Shown here piece after piece: positions 8,204 through 16,684 of a DNA stretch of 64,000 nucleotides. The notes beneath the pieces are model-generated. The model saw only the letters and a list, made by a program, of their open reading frames with translations, was not told where the DNA came from and searched no databases. Numbering within the stretch: the stretch's first letter is position 1; each line of letters starts with the position of its first letter. This stretch comes from Halohasta salina (lineage in GTDB: Archaea > Halobacteriota > Halobacteria > Halobacteriales > Haloferacaceae). The position numbers and the translations under genes are program-made. The DNA lies in assembly GCF_024178165.1 (NCBI RefSeq), contig NZ_JAMZIE010000001.1, forward strand, positions 434,001-498,000. Direction: 5' to 3'.

Positions 8204-10427
8204 GGACCGTCCACGGATCCGGGCGCTCGAGGAGTCGACCGTCCAGCGGATCGCCGCCGGCGAGGTGGTCGAACGTCCCGCCTCCGTGGTCAAGGAACTG
8301 GTCGAAAACAGTCTCGACGCCGGGGCGAGCCGGATTGAGGTGGCCGTCGAAAGCGGCGGCACCGATCGGATCCGCGTCAGCGACGACGGCCGCGGGATCC
8401 CCGAGTCCGAACTCCCGCGGGCGGTCGCGGAACACGCGACCAGCAAGATCAGTGGGATCGACGACCTCGAAGCCGGCGTCGGCAGCCTCGGCTTCCGCGG
8501 CGAGGCGCTGTCGACCATCGGCGCAGTCTCGCAGCTGACGATCCGCTCCCGTCCCCCCGAGGCGGCCGCCGGAGCCGAACTCACCGTCGAGGGCGGCACT
8601 GTCGGCGAAGTCAGGCCGGCGGGCTGTCCGGCGGGGACGACCGTGGAGGTCGAAGAGCTGTTTTTCAACACCCCTGCCCGCAAGAAGTTCCTCAAACGCG
8701 AGGCCACCGAGTTCGACCATGTCAACACCGTCGTGAGTCAGTATGCGCTGGCGAACCCCGAAGTGGCAGTTTCGCTGTCACACAACGGCCGGGAGTTGTT
8801 CGGAACCGAGGGCAGCGGCTCGCTCCGGTCGGCGGTGTTGGCGGTCTACGGCCGGGAGGTCGCCGAATCGATGCTCGACATCGCGTATACGGCCGACGAG
8901 GACGCGCCCGTCGACTCGATCGCCGGCCTCGTCAGCCACCCCGAGACGACTCGGAGCACCCGGGCGTATCTGGCGACGTTCGTCAACGGCCGTTACGTCA
9001 CCGCGTCGTCGCTCCGCAGGGCGGTCGTCGACGGCTACGGCGGCCAACTCGCCCCCGACCGCTATCCGTTCGCGGTGCTGTTCGTCGAGGTCCCACCCGA
9101 GTCGGTCGACGTCAACGTCCACCCCCGGAAGACCGAGGTGCGGTTCGACGACGAAGACGCGGTCATGGGACTGGTCACCGACGCGGTCGAGCGGACGCTC
9201 GTCGACGACGGCCTGATCCGGTCGGGGGCGCCCCGAGGCCGGTCGGCTCCCGACGAGACGCGGATCGCACCCGAGGGCAGCGAAACCGAGACGGCAGACG
9301 CCGATGCCGACCGAGAGCCGACCGATGACGCTCCGAACCGACCGGCTTCGACCGCGGACCCCTCGACAGCCGGAACGGTCGACCCGGAGTCGACCGCCGA
9401 TCCCGACCGAACAGTCGAGCCGACGCAACCGACTGCGGAGCCGACCGAAACCAGTGCGGAATCGGCCACTGCCGAGCCGGTCGACCCCGCCGACGAGGGG
9501 AGTTGGACGGTCGAGGGGGTAGGGAACGCGTCGGCCGACACCGACCGGACCGAATCCCGAGCGGAGACGACCGGCGACCCGGCGCTGTCGTCGGATCCCG
9601 CAGAGACGTCCGGGAGCGACTCCGGGACGAGCGATGGCGGCTCGACCAGCGATGCGGGACAGCCGACTCCGTCGACGGGCGCCCCCGAGTCGGAGCCCGC
9701 GAGATCCGACACCGCCGTCGATCGGCCGACCGACCGTCAGTACGGATTCGGCGAGCCGACCACCCAGCAGACGCTGGCCGGCGGCGAGACGACCGACCGC
9801 CGGCAGTACGATCACCTCCCGGAACTCCGACTGCTGGGCCAGTTGTACGACACCTACCTGCTGGCCGAGACCGATTCCGGCCTCGTGTTGATCGACCAGC
9901 ACGCCGCCGACGAGCGGGTGAACTACGAACGACTCCGGACGGCGCTCGACGACTCGCCGTCGACCCAACTGCTGGCCGACCCGGTTAGTCTCGAACTAAC
10001 GGCCCGCGAGGCGGCGTTATTCGACGACTACAGCGAGCACCTCGCCGAGATCGGCTTCCGGGCCGAACGAGACGGGAGTCGGGAGATCGAGGTGACGGCG
10101 GTGCCGGCGGCTTTCAGTGCGACGCTCGATCCCGAACTGCTTCGGGACGCCCTACTGGAGTTCGTCGACGCTGCCGACGGCGGCGAGGCGACCGTCGAGA
10201 CGGCGATCGACGAGTTGCTGGCCGACCTCGCCTGTTACCCGTCGATCACCGGCAACACCTCGCTGACCGATGGCTCGGTCGTCGACCTACTGGCGGCGCT
10301 CGACGACTGCGAGAACCCGTATGCCTGTCCCCACGGCCGCCCGGTGATCATCGAGATCAGTCGCGAAGAGATCGACGACCGCTTCGAACGGGATTATCCC
10401 GGCCACGGCGGCCGACGACAGGAGTAG
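8196..10427 (+). CDS. mutL: DNA mismatch repair endonuclease MutL
   Basis: A 743-residue MutL. The N-terminal GHKL ATPase has its motifs in order: ENSLDAGA, DDGRGI, TSKI and GFRGEAL, within the first 115 residues. A long low-complexity acidic linker rich in Thr, Glu, Asp, Ser and Pro covers about residues 340-520. The C-terminal domain carries the endonuclease motif DQHAADERVNYE (about residue 567), matching DQHA(X)2E(X)4E, and the second metal site ACPHGRP near residue 710. The protein should therefore nick DNA itself, as in organisms without MutH. It begins within the NUDIX gene, and mutS is upstream. Confidence 0.96.
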   Translation: MTEDRPRIRALEESTVQRIAAGEVVERPASVVKELVENSLDAGASRIEVAVESGGTDRIRVSDDGRGIPESELPRAVAEHATSKISGIDDLEAGVGSLGFRGEALSTIGAVSQLTIRSRPPEAAAGAELTVEGGTVGEVRPAGCPAGTTVEVEELFFNTPARKKFLKREATEFDHVNTVVSQYALANPEVAVSLSHNGRELFGTEGSGSLRSAVLAVYGREVAESMLDIAYTADEDAPVDSIAGLVSHPETTRSTRAYLATFVNGRYVTASSLRRAVVDGYGGQLAPDRYPFAVLFVEVPPESVDVNVHPRKTEVRFDDEDAVMGLVTDAVERTLVDDGLIRSGAPRGRSAPDETRIAPEGSETETADADADREPTDDAPNRPASTADPSTAGTVDPESTADPDRTVEPTQPTAEPTETSAESATAEPVDPADEGSWTVEGVGNASADTDRTESRAETTGDPALSSDPAETSGSDSGTSDGGSTSDAGQPTPSTGAPESEPARSDTAVDRPTDRQYGFGEPTTQQTLAGGETTDRRQYDHLPELRLLGQLYDTYLLAETDSGLVLIDQHAADERVNYERLRTALDDSPSTQLLADPVSLELTAREAALFDDYSEHLAEIGFRAERDGSREIEVTAVPAAFSATLDPELLRDALLEFVDAADGGEATVETAIDELLADLACYPSITGNTSLTDGSVVDLLAALDDCENPYACPHGRPVIIEISREEIDDRFERDYPGHGGRRQE

Positions 10428-10445
10428 TCGCCGCCTCCTGACGAA

Positions 10446-11456
10446 TCAGGCCAGCGAAACGACGAGCCCTCGTCCGGCACGATCGAACGTCGTCTCGAAG
10501 GGGGCGGATCGTTCTTGCATCGCACTCCGACACCACGTTGCCCCGCGCCGGCTGGCGCGGTAGACCGCCCGCGAGTCGATCTCGGTCGGCCTGAGTTCGA
10601 GTTCGAGCGGCTGCCCGTTGCTGCCGACGACGAGTTCGAAGAGGAAGCCCCGATCGTTCCGGTAGGTGGGGTCGACGGCGTAGTCGTCGACGAAACCGCC
10701 CATGTCGTAGCAGACGACCGTCGGCGAGCCACCGCGGTCGAGGACCTCGATGCCCTGAAAACAGTGGCCACCGTGGCCGGCGACGAGGTCGACGCCCCAG
10801 TCGGCCAGTTTGCGGGCAACCGCCCGGTGGGACGGCGGCGGCTGGGTCCGGTCGGTCGGCCCCCAGTGGAGCGAGGCCACGACTAGATCGGGGTCGAACC
10901 GTGCGGCGTTGCTGACCGCCGCCCGCAGGACACCCATCGCCGCCGCGTCGTCGGGGTCGAACGCGACGTGGGCGACGCCCGGCCGCTCGTCGGTGGCGGC
11001 ATCGGCGGGGGTGTTGTCGGTAAATCCAACGAGGGCGACCGTTAGCCCGCGGCAGTCGACGGCGATCGGCGCACGGGCGGCCGTCCGAGTGCGACCCGCG
11101 CCGACGGGCTCGACGTCGGCGGCTGACAGCGCCGCAAGCGTCTCGTCGAGGGCGTCGGGCCCGAAATCCATCGCGTGATCGGTGGCCAGCGAACAGCAGT
11201 CGACCGTCACCGCCCGGAGCGCCTCGGTCGACCAGTCGGGGGCCGCCCGGAAGTGGTACTGGCGGTCGGGCGAGGGGTCGCCGCGTGTCGAGAGCGCACA
11301 TTCGAGAGTGATACACAGCCCATCAAGCCGCCGGAGTCGCGGCTGGAGGTCACCCCAGAGCGCCGCCGGCGGACGCTGCCGGTCCCGGTAGGCGGCGTCG
11401 ACCAGTCGGCCGAGCATAACGTCCCCGGTAAAGCCGAGGCGGCGGGTGGAGACCAT
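10446..11456 (-). CDS. CapA family metallophosphatase-like protein
   Basis: A 336-residue protein of the CapA/PgsA family, which has a calcineurin-like metallophosphatase fold and in bacteria is linked to poly-gamma-glutamate capsule. The family start GFTGDVMLGR is at the N-terminus, an acidic metal-site region LECALSTRGDP follows, and the late signature VAGHGGHCFQGIE is visible (usual form GHHPHVxQGxE, here with Gly in place of the first His of HPH). There is no obvious signal peptide, so it may be cytoplasmic. I chose the ATG at 11456 over the one nine codons upstream because it starts directly before the first strand. It is convergent with mutL. The substrate in haloarchaea is unknown. Confidence 0.8.
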   Translation of the reverse strand: MVSTRRLGFTGDVMLGRLVDAAYRDRQRPPAALWGDLQPRLRRLDGLCITLECALSTRGDPSPDRQYHFRAAPDWSTEALRAVTVDCCSLATDHAMDFGPDALDETLAALSAADVEPVGAGRTRTAARAPIAVDCRGLTVALVGFTDNTPADAATDERPGVAHVAFDPDDAAAMGVLRAAVSNAARFDPDLVVASLHWGPTDRTQPPPSHRAVARKLADWGVDLVAGHGGHCFQGIEVLDRGGSPTVVCYDMGGFVDDYAVDPTYRNDRGFLFELVVGSNGQPLELELRPTEIDSRAVYRASRRGATWCRSAMQERSAPFETTFDRAGRGLVVSLA

Positions 11457-11639
11457 GCCGTGGTGTATGTCACCAGTCGTCAAATCGTTCGTCCATGGTT
11501 GCGACCGCCCTCGGCTTGGTTTAACGACGCGTAGTTAGGAACCCCTTACTCTCGGTTCCGCACGAATATCTATCGTGGTCAACGGCTGGACTTAAGGGCC
11601 GATCGCTCGGATAGCCGGGTATGTACGGTGGTCGATACC

Positions 11640-12599
11640 ATGGCTGAGCTGGTAACGTTCGGTGAGACGATGCTGCGGCTCTCGCCGCCGGCCGGCCAGC
11701 GGATCGAAACCGAAGGCGGGTTCGACGCGCAGATCGGCGGTGCCGAGAGCAACGTCGCGGTCGCGGCTGCTGGCCTCGGCGTGGCGTCGACGTGGCTCTC
11801 GAAGCTCCCCGCTAACCCGCTGGGCCGGCGGGTCGTCCGGGTGTTACGGGGCCACGGCGTCGACCCTGTGGTCGCGTGGGACGACAGTGAGACGGCCCGG
11901 CTCGGTACCTACTACCTCGAACGCGGGGCCGATCCGCGCGGCACCGATGTCGTCTACGACCGGGCGGGATCCTCGATCACGACGGTCGCTACCGACGAAC
12001 TCGACCGCTCGGTGCTCGACGGGGCCGACGTGTTCCACACGACCGGCATCACCCCCGCGCTGTCGGAGGCGGCGGCCGAGACGACCGCCGACTTGCTTTC
12101 GGCCGCCGGCGAGGCGGGCGCGACCCGATCGTTCGACCTCAACTACCGCTCGAAGCTCTGGTCGACGGCCGAGGCCCGCAGCCAATACGAGTCGCTGTTC
12201 GAGGCGGTCGACCTGCTGTTCGCGCCGCTCAGGGACGCCCGTTCGGTGTTGGGCTACGAGGGTGACGCCGAGTCGATCGCCTACCGGCTGGCCGACGACT
12301 ACGATCTCGAAACGGTCGTCGTCACCCGCGGGGAGGCCGGCTCGCTGGCCTACACCGACGGGGAACTGTACGAACAGGGGATCGTCGACGGCGAGACGGT
12401 CGATGCCATCGGCACCGGCGACGCCTTCGTCGGCGGCGTCCTCGCGGAGTTGCTCGCCGGCAGCGATATCGACACCGCCCTCAGCTACGGCGCGGCTGCC
12501 GCCTCACTGAAACGAACGCTCGAAGGCGACGTGCTCGTCACCAGCCGCGGGGAACTCGAGGCCGTCTTGGATGCCTCGACCGGCGGTATCTCTCGGTAG
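11640..12599 (+). CDS. kdgK: 2-keto-3-deoxygluconate kinase (PfkB family sugar kinase)
   Basis: A 319-residue ribokinase/PfkB family kinase. It opens with FGETMLRLSPP and the PfkB signature region IGGAESNVAVAAAGLG (about residue 35), and the C-terminal signature carries the catalytic aspartate in DAIGTGDAFVGGVLAELL (about residue 262). Sequence style matches haloarchaeal KDG kinases, which phosphorylate 2-keto-3-deoxygluconate in the semi-phosphorylative Entner-Doudoroff pathway. The ATG at 11640 is preferred to the in-frame GTG four codons upstream. Substrate specificity against KDGal or fructose cannot be separated by eye. gap and pgk in this window would take the pathway onward. Confidence 0.85.
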   Translation: MAELVTFGETMLRLSPPAGQRIETEGGFDAQIGGAESNVAVAAAGLGVASTWLSKLPANPLGRRVVRVLRGHGVDPVVAWDDSETARLGTYYLERGADPRGTDVVYDRAGSSITTVATDELDRSVLDGADVFHTTGITPALSEAAAETTADLLSAAGEAGATRSFDLNYRSKLWSTAEARSQYESLFEAVDLLFAPLRDARSVLGYEGDAESIAYRLADDYDLETVVVTRGEAGSLAYTDGELYEQGIVDGETVDAIGTGDAFVGGVLAELLAGSDIDTALSYGAAAASLKRTLEGDVLVTSRGELEAVLDASTGGISR

Positions 12600-12626
12600 T
12601 CGACGTCGGCTCTGGGCGGCGCTTGC

Positions 12627-13127
12627 TTACAGTTCGTGGTGGGTGACGGCCTCGACACCGGACTGCTCGGTGTCGAGCGTGGCCACGTGGAAGCTGTCGT
12701 CGGAACCGGGGATCGGGAGCCCGCCGGGGTTGACCCGGACCGTCCCGCCGCGGGCTTCGATCCCCCGCTCGTGGGTGTGGCCGTGGAACACGTAGTCGTA
12801 CTCGCCGCTGTCGACCAGCGCCTCCCGCAGGAGTTTGTTGGTGCCATGGTAGACCGCTATCGAGACGCCGTCGACCGTGAACTGGCCGCATTCCCCGAGG
12901 TAGGTGCCGAACTCCGCGACCGTCCGGGAGAGCGCCCACTCGCCGTCGTTGTTGCCGCGAACGGCGTAAAAATCGAAGGCGTCGCTGTCGAACGGTGTCG
13001 CCGAAAACGGCGCGACGATGTCGCCGCAGTGGATGACGCGATCGACGGGTTCGGATTCGAAGGTGTCTACCGCGTCTTCGACGTGTGCGAGGTTGTCGTG
13101 GGTATCGGAGACGATGCCGAGTTTCAT
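12627..13127 (-). CDS. YfcE/MJ0936-type metallophosphoesterase
   Basis: A 166-residue two-metal phosphodiesterase. All family metal motifs are present in order: SDTHDN (residues 7-12), HCGDIV, GNND and GHTHERG, with a final strand typical of the YfcE/MJ0936 group. Members hydrolyse phosphodiesters such as bis-pNPP in vitro; the physiological substrate is usually unknown. The gene converges with the KDG kinase and lies downstream of the Get3-like ATPase on the same strand, about 80 bases away, so it could share that transcript. Confidence 0.9.
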   Translation of the reverse strand: MKLGIVSDTHDNLAHVEDAVDTFESEPVDRVIHCGDIVAPFSATPFDSDAFDFYAVRGNNDGEWALSRTVAEFGTYLGECGQFTVDGVSIAVYHGTNKLLREALVDSGEYDYVFHGHTHERGIEARGGTVRVNPGGLPIPGSDDSFHVATLDTEQSGVEAVTHHEL

Positions 13128-13205
13128 GCGTAGTGAGTCGTGGTCGACCGCAAAAAACGTATTCGACGCCGCTGGTGCAGGCGGCGTCGATCCGGCCGGA
13201 GCGGT

Positions 13206-14186
13206 TCAGTTACTGGTCACCGTCGGCGGGTCGACCGTCGTCTCGATGTCGAGTTCGGCCGCGACATCCGTCAGGAGATCGCCTTTGATCTCGGAGACGC
13301 GGGTTTCGATGGTCGCGACGAGTGGCGGCGCGAACTCCTCGCGGACCCGGTCGAGGCGCTCGGTTTCGGTCGCGATCCGATCGCGGAGATACCGCGCCCC
13401 GCGGCCGTTCTCGTCGGGATCCGGCTCGGGTGTGAGCTTGTTGGCGACGAGCCCTCGGACCGATAGCTCCGCGTCGTCGAGCTCCGCGATGGCGCGTTCG
13501 GTCTCGTTGACCGACAGCTCGTCGGGGTTCAACACGAGGAAGAAGGCGGCGTCCTCCCGGAGCGTCCGGCCGGCGAACTCGAAGAACTCCTTGCGCTCCT
13601 GGAGCCGGGCAAGCACCGGATCGCCCTCCATCACACGTCGAGGGTCGTTGTTCCCGACGGCAGCCTTCTCGAAGAGGTCGATGCTCACCTCCCGTTTCTG
13701 CATCAGTCGGTCGACCCACTGTTCGAGGAGGTCGGGCAGGCCGAGCAACCGGAGCGTCCCGCCGGTCGGCGAGGTGTCGAAGACGACCCGGTCGTAGCGG
13801 TCGGCGCTGCGCATGACGTCGACGAACCGGTCGAAGAGCGCGGCTTCGTAGGCTCCGGGCGTTCCGTGGGCCATCTCCAGTTGCCGGTTGATCTCCCCGA
13901 CCATCGCCGCCGAGACCTGCTCGCTGAGGTTCTGTCGGATCTCGTCGAGGTGCCGGGTCACCTCCTCGTCGGGATCGATCTGCATCGCCCAGAGGTGTTC
14001 CGTTCCCTCCACCGGCCGGGCGTCGTCACCGAACGGCTGGTCGAAGACGTCCGAGACGGAGTGGGCCGGATCGGTCGAGACGATCAGCGTCTCGTGGCCT
14101 GCTTGGGCGCATTTGACCGCGTAGCTGCTGGAGACGGTGGTTTTGCCGACGCCGCCCTTGCCGCCGAAGAAGACGAACGGTTCCAT
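13206..14186 (-). CDS. ArsA/Get3 family ATPase
   Basis: A 326-residue P-loop ATPase with the deviant Walker A FGGKGGVGKTTVSS directly at the N-terminus, switch I STDPAHSVSDVF and the FDTSPTGGTLRLLGLP region (about residue 140). This is the single-domain Get3 type, related to the factor that delivers tail-anchored proteins to the membrane. Archaeal members bind tail-anchored substrates in vitro; an arsenite role is less likely because no arsenic genes are near. The start at 14186 overlaps the stop of the small upstream gene by one base (TGATG), so the longer ORF reaching 14492 in this frame is an artefact of the overlapping gene. Confidence 0.88.
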   Translation of the reverse strand: MEPFVFFGGKGGVGKTTVSSSYAVKCAQAGHETLIVSTDPAHSVSDVFDQPFGDDARPVEGTEHLWAMQIDPDEEVTRHLDEIRQNLSEQVSAAMVGEINRQLEMAHGTPGAYEAALFDRFVDVMRSADRYDRVVFDTSPTGGTLRLLGLPDLLEQWVDRLMQKREVSIDLFEKAAVGNNDPRRVMEGDPVLARLQERKEFFEFAGRTLREDAAFFLVLNPDELSVNETERAIAELDDAELSVRGLVANKLTPEPDPDENGRGARYLRDRIATETERLDRVREEFAPPLVATIETRVSEIKGDLLTDVAAELDIETTVDPPTVTSN

Positions 14187-14482
14187 CAGAAGTGGTACTG
14201 CTGGCCCTTGCGTTCGATGTACGACCCTCGGTCCCAAAGCCGCCGTTCCCACGCCTCGAACTCTGCTTCGAGGAGGGGTAGCAACTCGGCGGTGTAGTAG
14301 GAGACCGGCGACGGAATGCCGAAGGCGTCGGGGAAACACGCCAGCATGAAGGCGTCCTCGGTGTCTTCGGCCTCTTTTTCGATCTTCTCGTAGGCCGGGT
14401 GGGTGATCATCCCGTGGTAGAGGCCGCGAAGCCACTCTTCGAGGGTCGCGCGGAACGATTCGATCCGCTCGGCGAGCGTCAT
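14186..14482 (-). CDS. Conserved-looking 98-residue partner of the Get3-like ATPase, unknown function
   Basis: A 98-residue, mostly helical, soluble protein starting MTLAERIESF and ending YIERKGQQYHF, with a central segment KIEKEAEDTEDAFMLACF. I do not recognise a domain. Its stop codon overlaps the start codon of the Get3/ArsA ATPase, so ribosomes would pass from one to the other and equal expression is likely. That coupling suggests a physical partner or regulator of the ATPase. It has no membrane helix, zinc motif or signal peptide. It is divergent from the CobW gene, with a short shared promoter region at 14483-14569. Confidence 0.75.
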   Translation of the reverse strand: MTLAERIESFRATLEEWLRGLYHGMITHPAYEKIEKEAEDTEDAFMLACFPDAFGIPSPVSYYTAELLPLLEAEFEAWERRLWDRGSYIERKGQQYHF

Positions 14483-14569
14483 ACATGATCACATGACGGA
14501 TGGCCTGTAAAAACTACCGCGGCGACAGTCCTAACTGAATTTTAATTACTCGTGGCCCGAACCCCGAGT

Positions 14570-15769
14570 ATGAGCGGTTCGATCCCAGTCACGGTGCTCT
14601 CGGGGAGTCTCGGCGCGGGCAAGACGACGCTGGTCAACCATCTGCTGTCGGCGGCGGGCGACCGCGAACTCGCCGTGTTGGTCAACGACATGGGGTCGGT
14701 CAACGTCGACGCCGAACTGGTCGCCGAGGGCTCCGACCTCGACGTCGACGATGGCGTCGCCGAACTCTCGAACGGCTGTATCTGCTGTGAGCGGCAGGAC
14801 GACCTCGAAACCGCCGTCGTCCGGTTGGCCCGCGAGCGGTCGTTCGACCAGCTCGTCGTCGAGTCATCCGGCATCTCCGAGCCCGCACCGGTCGCCCGAC
14901 TGTTTACCACGGAATCGCGAGTGGCCGCACTGTACACCGTCGACGCCCTCGTGACAGTGCTCGACACACCCCGGTTCCTCGACTGGTTTGGCGGCGACTC
15001 GATCCCCGAACGCCGGGGCAGCGAGGGCGACCGGCCCCTGTCGGATCTGTTGGTCGACCAAGTCGAGGTCTCGAATATCGTCCTCCTGAACAAGGCCGAT
15101 CAGTGCTCGGCGGCCGAACTCGACGCGGCGTCGGAACTGGTCGCGGCCCTCCAGCCCGACGCCGAGACGATCCGAACCGAGTTCTCGGCGGTCGACCCCG
15201 ACCGGCTGCTCGGCGCCGACCGCTTCGAGGCAACGGCCGTCGACGAACTGCCGGGGTGGAAGCGCACACTCGACGCCGAGACACACGGCGAGCACCACGA
15301 CGAGTCCCAAGACCACACCCATCCGGACGCGGTCTACGGCGTCTCCTCGTTTACCTACCGGCGTCGACAGCCGTTCGATCCCGCGGAACTCGCCGCCGTG
15401 TTCCGCGAGTTGCCGCCCGAGATCGTCCGTGCAAAGGGCACCGTCTGGCTCGCTGGATCCGATCAGCGGGTGGTGGTGAGTCAGGCGGGCCCCTCGGTGC
15501 GGGCGACCGCACAGGGGCCGTGGATCGCCAGCCTTCCGGAAGTCGACCGGCAGATGTACCGCTCGAACCGGCCGGAGCTGGAGTGGCACGACGACCACGG
15601 CGACCGCCGAACCGAACTCGTCTTCATCGGGACCGACTATGACGAGGCGGCGCTCCGCGAGTCGCTCTCCGAGGCACTGGTGGCTGTCGGAGCGGCCGAC
15701 GCCGCGCCGGCCGGCGCTGGACCGTTCCCGGTTGAGGCTGGCGCGGAAACCGTGATTCGAGAGCCGTAG
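14570..15769 (+). CDS. CobW/COG0523 family metal-chaperone GTPase
   Basis: A 399-residue G3E GTPase. Visible motifs are Walker A GSLGAGKTT (residues 12-20), the metal-binding GCICC (residues 69-73), and the guanine motif NKAD at about 175. A histidine-rich run HGEHHDESQDHTHPD (about 244-258) is a probable metal-loading loop, followed by the CobW C-terminal domain. Family members deliver zinc, cobalt or iron to client enzymes with GTP hydrolysis. The metal cannot be decided here. I preferred the ATG at 14570 to an in-frame GTG six codons upstream. There are no cobalamin or zinc-uptake genes adjacent. Confidence 0.9.
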   Translation: MSGSIPVTVLSGSLGAGKTTLVNHLLSAAGDRELAVLVNDMGSVNVDAELVAEGSDLDVDDGVAELSNGCICCERQDDLETAVVRLARERSFDQLVVESSGISEPAPVARLFTTESRVAALYTVDALVTVLDTPRFLDWFGGDSIPERRGSEGDRPLSDLLVDQVEVSNIVLLNKADQCSAAELDAASELVAALQPDAETIRTEFSAVDPDRLLGADRFEATAVDELPGWKRTLDAETHGEHHDESQDHTHPDAVYGVSSFTYRRRQPFDPAELAAVFRELPPEIVRAKGTVWLAGSDQRVVVSQAGPSVRATAQGPWIASLPEVDRQMYRSNRPELEWHDDHGDRRTELVFIGTDYDEAALRESLSEALVAVGAADAAPAGAGPFPVEAGAETVIREP

Positions 15770-15794
15770 CCGACGGGTCGACCGCCGTGACGAC

Positions 15795-16106
15795 TCAGAG
15801 CAACAGCGGGACGCCGAGGCCGACGCCGCCGACCCCGAGAATCGCCATCAGATAGAACAGTCGTTCGGCTCGTATCGTCGCCGGCACATCGAGGCTCGCC
15901 TCCGCGGTCCACACCTGCCGGTAGTAGGCGACCGCAGCCGAGACGCCACAGAGGCCGACCGAGACGACGATGGCGGTCGACAGCGGCAGTCCCAGTGCCT
16001 GCCCGTACAGTGGGCCGAATGAAAGCAGGAGTAGCGATGCCGTGGCGGTGACCACGACGAACGGGACCGGATCGATCGCCATCCCGGCACGGTTGGGGAG
16101 TCGCAT
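15795..16106 (-). CDS. Small membrane protein, hypothetical
   Basis: A 103-residue protein with three likely membrane helices: around PFVVVTATASLLLLSF, STAIVVSVGLCGVSAAVAYY and LFYLMAILGVGGVGLGVPLLL, ending at the membrane. The ATG at 16106 (MRLPNRAG) is a plausible start; a second ATG eight codons later is also possible. The frame stays open far upstream to 16460, but that part is antisense to another small gene and has no protein-like composition. I do not recognise the family. It converges with the CobW gene and is divergent from the 72-residue membrane protein gene beginning at 16164. Confidence 0.65.
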   Translation of the reverse strand: MRLPNRAGMAIDPVPFVVVTATASLLLLSFGPLYGQALGLPLSTAIVVSVGLCGVSAAVAYYRQVWTAEASLDVPATIRAERLFYLMAILGVGGVGLGVPLLL

Positions 16107-16163
16107 ACACCTCGTACCACTGCGAGCGACAAAAACTAAGTGTTGCTGAAAAGATCGTGACCT

Positions 16164-16382
16164 ATGAGCGAGGGCGACGCCGACGGCTTCGGTGAGGGAG
16201 TGGCCGCCTCGCAGGGCGATCCACGGGTGTTGCTGGCGATGAACGCCGTCCTGTCGACGCTGTTCGGCTGGCTGATCGTCGGCGGGCTGTCGGTGGTCGA
16301 CGTCGTCGCCTTCGACCTGCTCAACGTCGCGACGGCTGCCATCGTCGTGTTTTCGCTGACGTACTACGTGACGATGTCCTGA
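16164..16382 (+). CDS. Small two-helix membrane protein, hypothetical
   Basis: A 72-residue protein with a polar acidic N-terminus (MSEGDADGFGEGV) and two predicted helices, about residues 28-45 and 49-70, separated by a short loop. Haloarchaeal genomes hold many such small membrane proteins without known function. It faces away from the 103-residue membrane protein gene, so both may be read from the AT-rich gap at 16107-16163. It converges with the small gene at 16397-16609. Confidence 0.6.
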   Translation: MSEGDADGFGEGVAASQGDPRVLLAMNAVLSTLFGWLIVGGLSVVDVVAFDLLNVATAAIVVFSLTYYVTMS

Positions 16383-16396
16383 CTCCCCTGTCGGCG

Positions 16397-16609
16397 TTAG
16401 CGACCGTAGGTAAGGCGGTGGACGATCTCGTCGAGGCGGCTCGTGAGCCGACCCACCCACGCAGCCGGGGCGACTCGGCGGATTTCCGCCGCCTCGAGTT
16501 CGATCCGCTCGTCGCCGAGTGGGTCACGGTCGGTCTCCTCCTCGGCGACTGTCTCGACGACCGTCGACATCGAACACCGGCCGCAGGCTTCGCTCCGTTT
16601 GTCGCTCAT
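16397..16609 (-). CDS. Small acidic protein with a CxxC pair, hypothetical
   Basis: A 70-residue protein starting MSDKRSEACGRCSMSTVVE. The pair ACGRC near the N-terminus is a single CxxC and could bind zinc as a dimer or be redox active. The remainder is charged and probably helical, ending HRLTYGR. The same frame is open to 17134, but the extension is antisense to the 200-residue gene and is a shadow. The start at 16609 faces the GTG at 16685, leaving a shared promoter region with the TATA element at 16655-16660. I cannot assign a function. Confidence 0.5.
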   Translation of the reverse strand: MSDKRSEACGRCSMSTVVETVAEEETDRDPLGDERIELEAAEIRRVAPAAWVGRLTSRLDEIVHRLTYGR

Positions 16610-16651
16610 TGGCGAACGTGTTTGTCCGACACCACTGTAAAACCTCCCCCA

Positions 16652-16661
16652 GAGTATATAT
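16652..16661 (+). promoter_or_regulatory. TATA box for the gene starting at 16685
   Basis: GAGTATATATC gives a TATATA core at 16655-16660, about 27-30 bases before the GTG at 16685. The spacing is what a leaderless haloarchaeal transcript needs and supports the GTG as the true start. Confidence 0.5.
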
Positions 16662-16684
16662 CGCCCCTGCAGTATTGCTAATTC

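Noticed and set aside
13206-14492. 428-residue version of the Get3-like protein
   Set aside because: The extra 102 residues are the out-of-frame reading of the coupled 98-residue gene; the family starts at the ATG at 14186.
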